Source: Methylosinus sp. H3A
Lineage (GTDB): Bacteria > Pseudomonadota > Alphaproteobacteria > Rhizobiales > Beijerinckiaceae
Reading direction: 5' to 3'
DNA: 64,000 nucleotides
Assembly (NCBI RefSeq): GCF_015709455.1
Contig: NZ_JADNQW010000005.1
Coordinates: forward strand, 2,348,501-2,412,500
The notes under the pieces were generated by a model, which saw only the letters and a program-made list of their open reading frames with translations, ran no database searches and was not told the DNA's origin. The position numbers and the translations under genes are program-made. Of this stretch, positions 1 to 7,518 are shown piece by piece (position 1 is the stretch's first letter; each line of letters starts with the position of its first letter).

Positions 1-1
1 T

Positions 2-400
2 TTTCCGGGGGCGCTCGATCTCTTCGACGTCAATACGCTGGGGCCGCTGCGGCTCGTGCAGGCTTTTCTGCCGGCCATGCTGCGGGCCGACAATCCGCGC
101 ATCGCGCTGATGTCGAGCGGGCTCGGCTCCATGGCGACGGAGGGCTCGACCAATATCGCCTATCGCGCGGCCAAGGCGGCGCTGAACAAGATCGCGCAGG
201 GTCTGGCGCATGATCTGAAGCGCGAGAAGGTCACCGTCGTCGCGCTCAGCCCCGGCTGGGTTCGCACCGATATGGGCGGCAAAAACGCCGATCTCTCGGT
301 CGAGGAGAGCGCCGTCGGCATCATCGAGACGATCGACGCGCTGACCCTCGCCGACACGGGCCGCTTCATCGATTATCGCGGCCGCGACGTTCCTTGGTGA
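2..400 (+). CDS. SDR-family oxidoreductase, 3' part only
   Basis: The reading frame is open from base 2, so the gene begins left of the window and only the last 132 residues are visible. They show the second half of a short-chain dehydrogenase/reductase: the catalytic motif YRAAK followed by AALN, a preceding serine-containing strand (ALMSSGLGS), and the SPGWVRTDMGG loop that follows the active site and contacts the nicotinamide side. The Rossmann glycine motif would lie outside the window. These are cytosolic NAD(P)-dependent enzymes and the substrate cannot be read from this fragment. The stop codon at 398-400 is followed after 37 bases by the end of the convergent hydrolase gene. Confidence 0.85.
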   Translation, partial: FPGALDLFDVNTLGPLRLVQAFLPAMLRADNPRIALMSSGLGSMATEGSTNIAYRAAKAALNKIAQGLAHDLKREKVTVVALSPGWVRTDMGGKNADLSVEESAVGIIETIDALTLADTGRFIDYRGRDVPW

Positions 401-437
401 GCTTCCGCCTCGGTGAAATCTCCGCCCTGGCGGCCTC

Positions 438-1706
438 TCAGCGTAGCGGCCGCGCGACCACATCGGCGCCGGCCGTCGCCGTATCGCCCATCTGCTCGCC
501 CAGACGCTGCAGCTGATCGCCGAGATTTTCGCGCGTGCGCGGATCGACAACGGCGAAAGGCGTCGAGACGGCGACGCTCGCCGCCGCGCCCACAGCCGAG
601 GCCGCGCCCGTCGCCACCTGGCCGAGCCGCTCGCCGACGCCGCTCTGACTATCCGCCAGCGTCTGGCCTTCGGCGAGACGCGCGCCGATCGAGCGCACGA
701 TCTCGGGCGATTGCGCGAAAGTGCCATGGCCGAGCGGATCGGATGATTTCACAGTGGTCAGATCGACGACGGTGAAGCGGCGTTCCGCCAGCGTGTCCTT
801 GAAGGGCTCGCGCTGCGGATCGATCGCGCCGAGCCGCACCTTGTCGCCCCATACGCGGCGGGAGGCGGCGAGCGCCTCGTCCTCGCGCGAGACGAAGAGG
901 GTGAAAATGGCGCGATGCTCGTCGATCTCGGCGATCTGCCGCGAGAAGACGTCGTAGTCGACATCGGGCGCGGCGAGCATGACATTTTTGATCTTGGGCG
1001 CGAGGCCGCGGTCGCGGATCGCCATCTGGCGCAGCGCTTCCAGCGTCACCCAATTGCCCATGGAATGCGCGAGGATCGAAATCTCGCCGACGGACGGATC
1101 CTTGGCGAGCGTGCGCAGCAAATGCTCCAGCGCATCGCGCGAATAGCTCGCGCTCTCATGATCATAGCCATAGTCGAGCAGCTTGCCGCGCGAGGGCCAG
1201 GTGAACAGCACCGGCAGCGCGTTCGTGCCCGAATCATGGACGATTTGCGCGAAGCGAAAGACCGCCTCGGCGAAGAGCGTGTTGAAGCCGTGGACGAAGA
1301 CCAGCGCCTGACGCTTGGGCGTCTTCACGATGCGCGCGTCGAAACGGCGCACCGCCTCCTGCTGGCCGAGCGGATCGGCGCGCAGCGTGACGAATTCGCG
1401 GGCGGGGTCGCCGGGCGAAGCGCTCGGCCATTGCACCTCGCCGATCTGGCGCGCGCCATCCGGCGGAATGGAGATGGCGATATCGGCGAAGGCGAGGCTG
1501 CGGCCGCGCTCGCCGGTGAAGAGATCGCCGGGCGCGGCGCCCTCGGGGCTGCGCGTCGTGGCGACGAGCAATTCGACCGGGGTCGTCCCGGCCACTCGCG
1601 GCTGAGGGGTCAGCACGCCATGCGGACGTCCGCCGCAGCCGCCCATCGCGACGGCGAGACAAAGGGCGAGAATCGGCAGACGCAATCGCCTCGACACATC
1701 GTTCAT
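438..1706 (-). CDS. DUF900-type alpha/beta hydrolase, probable lipoprotein
   Basis: A 422-residue protein. The first 24 residues form a basic/hydrophobic signal ending in a lipobox-like MGGC (Cys24), so it is probably an exported lipoprotein, although Met at -3 of the box is not ideal. The body is an alpha/beta hydrolase of the DUF900 group: the oxyanion-strand motif VHGFN is at about residue 138 and the nucleophile elbow HSMGN places the Ser at 215. LAAPDVDYDVF is a typical post-elbow segment of this group. The C-terminal 90 residues are Ala/Gly-rich and low complexity. The substrate is unknown; esterase or lipase activity is inferred from fold only. It is divergent from the chemoreceptor gene, with about 200 bp between them. 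Confidence 0.8.
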   Translation of the reverse strand: MNDVSRRLRLPILALCLAVAMGGCGGRPHGVLTPQPRVAGTTPVELLVATTRSPEGAAPGDLFTGERGRSLAFADIAISIPPDGARQIGEVQWPSASPGDPAREFVTLRADPLGQQEAVRRFDARIVKTPKRQALVFVHGFNTLFAEAVFRFAQIVHDSGTNALPVLFTWPSRGKLLDYGYDHESASYSRDALEHLLRTLAKDPSVGEISILAHSMGNWVTLEALRQMAIRDRGLAPKIKNVMLAAPDVDYDVFSRQIAEIDEHRAIFTLFVSREDEALAASRRVWGDKVRLGAIDPQREPFKDTLAERRFTVVDLTTVKSSDPLGHGTFAQSPEIVRSIGARLAEGQTLADSQSGVGERLGQVATGAASAVGAAASVAVSTPFAVVDPRTRENLGDQLQRLGEQMGDTATAGADVVARPLR

Positions 1707-1903
1707 TCGGCAAAGCTCCCGATCTCCGAATAAACCGCCGACGGATGCGAGTCACGCGCTTCCCGCGTTCCGCCGCCGGCGGCGCCGAAAATCTCGGCGC
1801 CGATTGCCGACAATCGAGGCGAGGAAAGCGCGGCGCCGAAAGGGGTTGGTAACCGTTATGTAGCGATATTATGCACGCAATTTCAGACTGATAGCGGGGC
1901 CGC

Positions 1904-4225
1904 ATGGCGGACGATTCGGCCGTGAAACTTTCCGGTTTTTCCCTCCTGGCGGCGAGCGTCTCGGCCGCCTTCGCGCCTCTCGTCGTCGGCTGGGCGAGCG
2001 GCGATCGGCTCGGCGCCTGCGCGGCCGCGGCGATCGCCGCAGTCGCTATGGCTCTCTATGTCGAGCGGCGCCTCTCGCCGCAGATCGCGGCGCTGGAAAT
2101 GATCGCGGCGGGCGACCGCTACGCCTGCTTTCCGCGTGAGGGCGGCCCTCTGTCGGCGCGGCTCGAGCGCGTCGCCGAAGAAATGCGCCGCGCGCTCGTC
2201 GTCGCCGACGCGCTCTCCGCCGCCGAGCGCAGCCGCGAGGCGGAGCTGACGATACGCGAGGCGGGCCGCTCCTTCTTCACGCAGCGGCTGCGCGATTGCG
2301 CCGCCGAGGCCGATGGCGCGCTGGACGCCGTGAGCGCGAAGGCGCGGGCCGCCGCCGGCGATCTTTCCGCCTGCAATGGCGACATGCTCCGTCGCGTGTC
2401 CGAGGCGACATCGGCGGCCACCACGGCCGCGCAGGATGTCGACGGCCTCGCTCTGGCGGCGCGCAACGCCATCGCCGATCTCGTCGCGCGCTCCTCGCGT
2501 CAGGTGGAGGCGGCGCGCGAGGCGGCCGACCGCACCGTGACCGATCTCGCGCGCGCGGAGGAGATCGTGCGCGGCCTCGCCGCCGCCGCGGGGCGCATCG
2601 ACGCGGTGAGCAAGCTCATCCAGTCGATCGCCGGCCAGACCTCGCTGCTCGCCCTCAACGCGACGATCGAGGCGGCGCGCGCGGGCGAGAGCGGACGCGG
2701 CTTCGCCGTGGTGGCGAGCGAAGTGAAGACGCTCGCCAATCAGACGTCGAGCGCCGCCGCCGAAATAGAGACGCAGATCGACGCCATTCACTTCGCGGTG
2801 GAGGAGACGGTCGGCGCGATCGCCGAAGTGTCGTCGAGCGTCGAGGCGGTCGCCGGCGTCAACCGCGACCTCGCCGACACTCTGGGCCGGGAGGCGGCCG
2901 AGCTCGACCGTATCGGCGCGCGCGCGGCGGTCGTCGCCCGCGGCGTCGGCGAGGCGCTGCCCGATGTCGGCGACGTCGTGGCGCAGGTGGAGACGGCCGG
3001 CCGTTCCGCGCTCTCGGCCACCGACGCGCTGCTCGATCATTCGCGATCGCTCATCGGCGCGGTCGACCGCTATTTCGCCGATCTCGAGAATGGCGCGATC
3101 CGCATCGGAATATTGCACTCCCTCTCCGGCACGATGACGAGCAGCGAACGCCCGCTGCAGGAGATTTTGGCGATGCTCATCGAGCGCTGCAATGCGCAGG
3201 GCGGCCTGCTCGGACGCCCGCTCGAAGCGGTGATCATGGACCCGCGCTCCGATCCGAAACTCTATGCGGAGCAGGCGCAAATCCTCTTAGGGGAGCGCGG
3301 CGTCGCGGCGATCTTCGGCTGCTGGACCTCCGCCTCGCGCAAGGCCGCGCTTCCAGTGGTCGAAAACGCGAGGGGGCTTCTCTTCTATCCGAGCCAATAT
3401 GAGGGCGAGGAGCGCTCCCCCAATGTCGTCTATGCCGGCGGCACGCCGAGCCAGACGGCGATTCCGGCCGTCGATTTTCTGAGCAGTCTCGGCGCGCGGC
3501 GTTTTCTGCTGATCGGCAATGACGACGTCTATCCGCGCGTCACCAACGCCATTCTGAGGGCCTATCTCGCAGCCAAAGGCGTCGGCGGGGAGGATATCGT
3601 CGAAATCTACGCGCCGCTCGGCCTCGAGGATTGGCGCGCGATCGCGAGGGATATTCGCCGCTTCGCCGCGCGTCCCGGCGCTGCGATCGTCTCGACGGTG
3701 AGCGGCGACGCCAATCTGCGCTTCTTCAGCGCGCTGGCGGGCCTGGCTTCCGACACGCCGATCATGTCGTTGTCGATCGGCGAGGCCGAGCTGCCGGCGC
3801 TCGCCCATTGCGAGATCGACGGCCTATATGTCGCCTGGAACTATCTCCATGCGATCGATTGCGCGGAGAATTGGAGCTTCGTGGAGCAATGGCGCCGCTA
3901 CAAGAATTCGCCCGACGCCACGACCAATGACGCGATGGAGGCGACCTATCTCGGCTTCGAGCTCTGGCGCGCCGCCGTCGCCGCGGCCGGCTGCGTCGAT
4001 GTCGCGGCGGTGCGCCGCGCGCTCGGCCTGCATATGATCCGCGCGCCGAGCGGCTTCGCGCTGCGGCTGGACGCGGAGACGCAGCATTTGCACAAGCCGG
4101 CCTTCGTCGGCCGCGTCGCGCGCGGGCGCATATTGCCGGTCTGGGTCGGGGCGGAATTGATCGCGCCGCAGCCCTGGAGCCCTTGGCTCACCAAGAACGG
4201 AGCCGGAAAGGCGAAGGCCGCGTGA
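1904..4225 (+). CDS. chemoreceptor fused to a UrtA/AmiC-like substrate-binding domain
   Basis: A 773-residue two-part protein. Residues 10-53 form two closely spaced hydrophobic segments with almost no loop, so there is no periplasmic sensor. Residues about 100-390 are a methyl-accepting chemotaxis signalling domain, with the conserved hairpin tip [20 protein letters not shown] at 257-276. Residues about 399-760 resemble periplasmic ligand-binding proteins of branched-chain amino acid, urea and amide uptake: [11 protein letters not shown] at the start, ETxD-like ligand-cleft segments, and a terminal domain resembling the urea/amide binders UrtA and FmdD. With two membrane passes both the signalling and the binding domain should be cytoplasmic, which is unusual. 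The likely role is sensing an internal amide, urea or amino acid and signalling to CheA. No che genes are nearby. Confidence 0.85.
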   Translation: MADDSAVKLSGFSLLAASVSAAFAPLVVGWASGDRLGACAAAAIAAVAMALYVERRLSPQIAALEMIAAGDRYACFPREGGPLSARLERVAEEMRRALVVADALSAAERSREAELTIREAGRSFFTQRLRDCAAEADGALDAVSAKARAAAGDLSACNGDMLRRVSEATSAATTAAQDVDGLALAARNAIADLVARSSRQVEAAREAADRTVTDLARAEEIVRGLAAAAGRIDAVSKLIQSIAGQTSLLALNATIEAARAGESGRGFAVVASEVKTLANQTSSAAAEIETQIDAIHFAVEETVGAIAEVSSSVEAVAGVNRDLADTLGREAAELDRIGARAAVVARGVGEALPDVGDVVAQVETAGRSALSATDALLDHSRSLIGAVDRYFADLENGAIRIGILHSLSGTMTSSERPLQEILAMLIERCNAQGGLLGRPLEAVIMDPRSDPKLYAEQAQILLGERGVAAIFGCWTSASRKAALPVVENARGLLFYPSQYEGEERSPNVVYAGGTPSQTAIPAVDFLSSLGARRFLLIGNDDVYPRVTNAILRAYLAAKGVGGEDIVEIYAPLGLEDWRAIARDIRRFAARPGAAIVSTVSGDANLRFFSALAGLASDTPIMSLSIGEAELPALAHCEIDGLYVAWNYLHAIDCAENWSFVEQWRRYKNSPDATTNDAMEATYLGFELWRAAVAAAGCVDVAAVRRALGLHMIRAPSGFALRLDAETQHLHKPAFVGRVARGRILPVWVGAELIAPQPWSPWLTKNGAGKAKAA

Positions 4226-4271
4226 CGATCGGAGGAGGTTTCGAAAGAACGGCTCGATCACCGGCGTCGAT

Positions 4272-4349
4272 GCGAGCCTGAAGGCTCGCGGTCCAAAGCG
4301 CGCCGAGAATAGCGAGCCTTCGGAACGCGAGCCTTCAGGCTCGCGTTCC
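4272..4349. repeat. two related palindromes between convergent genes
   Basis: Bases 4272-4289 read as an 8-bp inverted repeat around GA (GCGAGCCT / AGGCTCGC). Bases 4322-4349 are a longer version of the same unit, a 13-bp perfect inverted repeat around TC (GGAACGCGAGCCT / AGGCTCGCGTTCC). A half-copy GCGAGCCTT lies between them at 4312. They occupy the gap between the convergent chemoreceptor and HU genes, so a bidirectional terminator or REP-type element is the simplest reading. Confidence 0.7.
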
Positions 4350-4361
4350 ACCTGTCGGAAA

Positions 4362-4754
4362 TCAGGGCGTGGCGGCCGTCTTCAGCTTGGAGAGGGCGCG
4401 AATTTTCACGCGCACGCTCGCCGGCTTGGCGGCGGCCTTGACCATCTCGCCGGTGGCGGGATTGCGCACCAGAGTGCCGGCCTTGCGCGCCGGAACCTTG
4501 CGCAGCGACACCTTCAGCAGGCCGGGCAGGGTGAACTCGCCGACGCCGCGCGGATGCACGGAGCCGAGGAACACTTCCTCGAGCGTGGCGTAGACCGCCG
4601 CGGCGGTCTTGCGCGGCAGCTCGTTCTGCTCGGCGAGAAGATTGATCAGGGCAGACTTGGTCAAGCTCTCCTTCACCGGACGAACCGTGGCGGCTTCGGG
4701 CTTCTTGGCCTTCCTGGCCACCGCCGCAGGCTTGTCGCTCTTCGCCTTGGCCAT
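4362..4754 (-). CDS. HU-family DNA-binding protein with a basic N-terminal extension
   Basis: A 130-residue protein starting at MAKAKSD. This start is preferred over an upstream in-frame ATG because GGGAG lies just before it. The first ~30 residues are Lys/Ala-rich like a histone tail. The rest is the HU/IHF fold: a dimerisation helix pair (SALINLLAEQNELPRKTAAAVYATLEEV), then the beta arm with the signature RNPATGE. HU proteins bend and compact DNA as dimers. Usual HU length is about 90 residues, so the extra N-terminal basic tail is the distinctive feature. It is monocistronic and convergent with the chemoreceptor gene. Confidence 0.9.
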   Translation of the reverse strand: MAKAKSDKPAAVARKAKKPEAATVRPVKESLTKSALINLLAEQNELPRKTAAAVYATLEEVFLGSVHPRGVGEFTLPGLLKVSLRKVPARKAGTLVRNPATGEMVKAAAKPASVRVKIRALSKLKTAATP

Positions 4755-4887
4755 CGCAAATCTCCCTCGAATCGATAAAGAGGCGCGTCGCATCGAACGC
4801 GTCACGTGAGTATTCGTTTGCTAACGCTTCGAGAGGTGATTCGCAATCGGCGCAACGCTCGATTTTTGCAATGCCGGCTGCGCAAAA

Positions 4888-5427
4888 TCACTCGTCGAAC
4901 ACGCCTTCCAGTGCATAATGCGTCACCGTCTTGCGATTGGCGATGAGCTCGTCGATCGTCGGTTCGCCCTTCAAAGCGCGGGAAATCGCCAGCTTCGTCG
5001 CCTCGTAATTGGTGCGATAGAGGTCGCGCCGGTCGAGGTTCGGATCGGTCGCGCACCGCGGATCGAGCCAGATCATGATGATCATGACCAAATCATTCAC
5101 CTGATCTTTCGGAATGATTCCTTCCGAAACCGCATCGACGATGGCGTCGCCCGTGGCCGCCTGCACGACGCCGCCGAGCAGCTCCACATAATCATTCGAG
5201 CGCACGGTCATCTTGGTCGTCATCATGGTGGCGGGGCGCACCTGCTGATTGAGATCGCGAATGACGAACATGCGCGGATGCCCCGCGACCTGTCCCGTCA
5301 TCGACGCGAAAGCCGTCCCCACAGGGCCTTTCACATTGCCGATCAGCACTTCCGGCATGGCGTCCGTATATTGCCCATCCGCCGCCAGAACCGTCGCCTC
5401 GCCCGTCGCCAGCCAGATCTCGCTCAT
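4888..5427 (-). CDS. formaldehyde-activating enzyme (Fae) homologue
   Basis: A 179-residue protein starting at MSEIW, where AAGGA lies 8 bases upstream; the longer open frame has no good ribosome site. It aligns with Fae, which condenses formaldehyde with tetrahydromethanopterin: GEA near the N-terminus, then (L/V)IGxxxGPVGTAFA, DAVSEGIIP, NDLVMIIMIW and the C-terminal NYEATKLAISRALKGEP...RKxxTH. The histidine that acts as acid-base in canonical Fae (AHIDLIIG) is replaced here by Met (AMPEVLIG). It is therefore a divergent Fae paralogue (Fae2/Fae3-like) rather than the main enzyme; a binding, sensing or altered catalytic role is possible. It is divergent from the sorbosone-dehydrogenase-like gene across a 170-bp region. 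Confidence 0.85.
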   Translation of the reverse strand: MSEIWLATGEATVLAADGQYTDAMPEVLIGNVKGPVGTAFASMTGQVAGHPRMFVIRDLNQQVRPATMMTTKMTVRSNDYVELLGGVVQAATGDAIVDAVSEGIIPKDQVNDLVMIIMIWLDPRCATDPNLDRRDLYRTNYEATKLAISRALKGEPTIDELIANRKTVTHYALEGVFDE

Positions 5428-5596
5428 ATCGCTTTTCCTTCCATTCGTCGGAGGCGGTCGAATAGCACCGGCCGAAGGCCGCAGGAAGGGGCGTCCCGAG
5501 AGCGCGCAAATGGCGCCGGATGACATCTTTTAATTCTATCTTCTAAATATGATTTAGCCGAGCTAGAGTGCGGTCTTGTTTCGAAAGAGGCCGCCA

Positions 5597-6970
5597 ATGA
5601 AGACATTCGCCCCGACCCTTCTCCTCACCGGCGCCTTCGCCGGTCTCGCCTTCGCGCAATCGGAGCCGGCGCGTCGCCTCGCCGGCCCGACCGCCTTCAG
5701 CGATTGGCGCCAGGATGCGCCCGGAACCTGGCGCAAGATCGCGCCGCCGGATTTGCCGGCTCCGCTCGCCAGCGAGCCCACCGCCGCGCGCTCGCAGGTC
5801 GTCGCGCGGCCGGACGGCGCCGCGCCCAAGACGCTGGAAGGCTTTTCGGCAGAGGTTTTCGCCTCCGGCCTCGAGGGCCCGCGCGTCATTCGCCATGCGC
5901 CCAATGGCGATATTTTCGTCACTGAGAGCGTCGGCGGCCGCGTGCGCGTTTTCCGCCTCGAGGATGGGAAGGTCGCGCCCGCCGCTTCGCATGTCTTCGC
6001 TTCCGAACTCGAGCGCCCCTATGGGATAGCATTCTATCCGCCGGGGCCGGAGCCGCGCTTCGTCTATATCGGCACGCCGACGAAATTGCTGCGATTCCCC
6101 TATAGGAACGGCGATCTGAAAGCCTCCGGCCCCGCCGAGACGATCGCTTCGCTGCCCGGCGCCGACGGCGGCCATTGGACGCGCGATCTCGTCTTCTCGC
6201 GCGACGGCAAGACGCTCTATGTCGCCGTCGGCTCCAAGACCAATGTCGCCGAAGGCCATCCGCGTCCCGCCACGCAAGAGGTCGCGCAGCTCGAGGCGGC
6301 GCGTGGAGTCGGCGCGAGCGCGGGCGTCGAATTCGAGCGCGCCGTGGTGCTCGCCATCGATCCGGATGGCAAGAACCGGCGCACAGTGGCCAATGGGCTG
6401 CGCAATTGCTCCGGCCTGCAATTGCGGCCCAAGACCGACGAGCTCTGGTGCGTCGTCAATGAGCGCGACATGCTCGGCGACGATCTGCCGCCGGATTACG
6501 CGACGCATGTGACGGAGGGCGGCTTCTACGGCTGGCCTTGGTGGTATATCGGCGCCCATGAGGATCCCCGCCACGCTGGCGAGCGGCCCGATCTCGCCGG
6601 CAAGATCACGACGCCGGATGTGCTGTTCCAGCCCCATTCCGCGCCGCTCGGCATCGCCTTCTACGAGGGCGGCCAGTTCTCGGCGGACTATCAGGGCGAC
6701 GCCTTCGTCGCGCTGCATGGCTCCTGGAACCGCGCCAAGCGCACCGGCTACAAGATCGTGCGCCTCTCCTTCAAAAATGGCGTTCCGACCGGCGAATATC
6801 AGGATTTTCTCACAGGTTTCGTCGTCGACGACACGCGCGTCTGGGGCCGCCCCGTCGATGTCGCCGTGGCGCGCGACGGCTCGCTTCTGGTGAGCGAGGA
6901 CGGCAATGGGACGATCTGGCGCGTGTCCTATAGCGGCGCGACCAAGCCGGTGCAGACCTCAGTGAAGTGA
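5597..6970 (+). CDS. exported glucose/sorbosone dehydrogenase-family protein
   Basis: A 457-residue protein with a clear signal peptide, MKTFAPTLLLTGAFAGLAFA. This start follows GAGG by 7 bases and is preferred over a slightly earlier ATG. The mature part is a six-bladed beta-propeller of the GSDH (glucose/sorbosone dehydrogenase) family: repeated blade motifs include GLEGPRVIRHAPNGDIFVTES, ERPYGIAFYP, GHWTRDLVFSRDGKTLYVAVGS, GLRNCSGLQLRP, APLGIAFYEG and DAFVALHGSWNR. Family members are periplasmic PQQ- or Ca-dependent sugar/aldehyde dehydrogenases, but many homologues are uncharacterised, so the substrate is not assigned. It is divergent from the Fae homologue. Confidence 0.85.
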   Translation: MKTFAPTLLLTGAFAGLAFAQSEPARRLAGPTAFSDWRQDAPGTWRKIAPPDLPAPLASEPTAARSQVVARPDGAAPKTLEGFSAEVFASGLEGPRVIRHAPNGDIFVTESVGGRVRVFRLEDGKVAPAASHVFASELERPYGIAFYPPGPEPRFVYIGTPTKLLRFPYRNGDLKASGPAETIASLPGADGGHWTRDLVFSRDGKTLYVAVGSKTNVAEGHPRPATQEVAQLEAARGVGASAGVEFERAVVLAIDPDGKNRRTVANGLRNCSGLQLRPKTDELWCVVNERDMLGDDLPPDYATHVTEGGFYGWPWWYIGAHEDPRHAGERPDLAGKITTPDVLFQPHSAPLGIAFYEGGQFSADYQGDAFVALHGSWNRAKRTGYKIVRLSFKNGVPTGEYQDFLTGFVVDDTRVWGRPVDVAVARDGSLLVSEDGNGTIWRVSYSGATKPVQTSVK

Positions 6971-7041
6971 ATCGAGAAGGCTGCGCCGAGGAGGCCGCGC
7001 CATTCTGGCGAAGCCTCCTCTGGCTGCTCGACGTCGCGTCG

Positions 7042-7269
7042 TCAGTGCTGGGCGCGTTCCTTGTGTCCGGCCCGGGCGCGAGCCTGGGCTTCCACGGGCA
7101 GGCTGGTCCTGTCGATGTAACCGGGCTGGTATTCGCCACACCAATCTTCTGAGGCCACGAGGGGCCAGGCCGTATCCATGGTTCCTTGCTGGCCGCGCAT
7201 CGGCAACGGGGCGTTTCGGCGGCATTGGTTGTCCGGCTGGCGCCAAAAACGACAATCTCCGCAGTGCAT
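7042..7269 (-). CDS. small Cys/Trp-rich hypothetical protein
   Basis: A 75-residue protein with an excellent ribosome site (AGGAG, 7 bases from ATG). It begins MHCGDCRFW, followed by a further Cys in a CRRNAPLP segment, and then AWPLVASEDWCGEYQPG. This spacing (CxxCxxW ... CRR.aP ... WP...DWCGE) recurs in many small proteobacterial proteins of unknown function, and the four cysteines (C3, C6, C16 and the one in DWCGE) could bind one metal ion. The C-terminal 20 residues are basic and not conserved-looking. It stands alone, convergent with the dehydrogenase homologue and divergent from cstA. No function is proposed. Confidence 0.7.
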   Translation of the reverse strand: MHCGDCRFWRQPDNQCRRNAPLPMRGQQGTMDTAWPLVASEDWCGEYQPGYIDRTSLPVEAQARARAGHKERAQH

Positions 7270-7518
7270 CAGCTTCTCCTGTCAGAACTCGTCGCCCGAG
7301 CTGTTCAATCTGCGGTCCTTCAAAAAGTTCCAAAAAAGCGGGTCGCTCTTGTTCCGTGACGGCGCGGCCCTCCACAGCCCGAGGACGCCGAGCGTCGCCG
7401 GCTTTGGTGTAGACCTCGCGGCTGGACGCGGCGGGCGTCTTTGGCCTATTTCTTGGGAAAAATGCCGGGAGGCGATCACGTCCCCAGGCCCATCCCGGAA
7501 ACGCCGAGGCTTCGCGCA

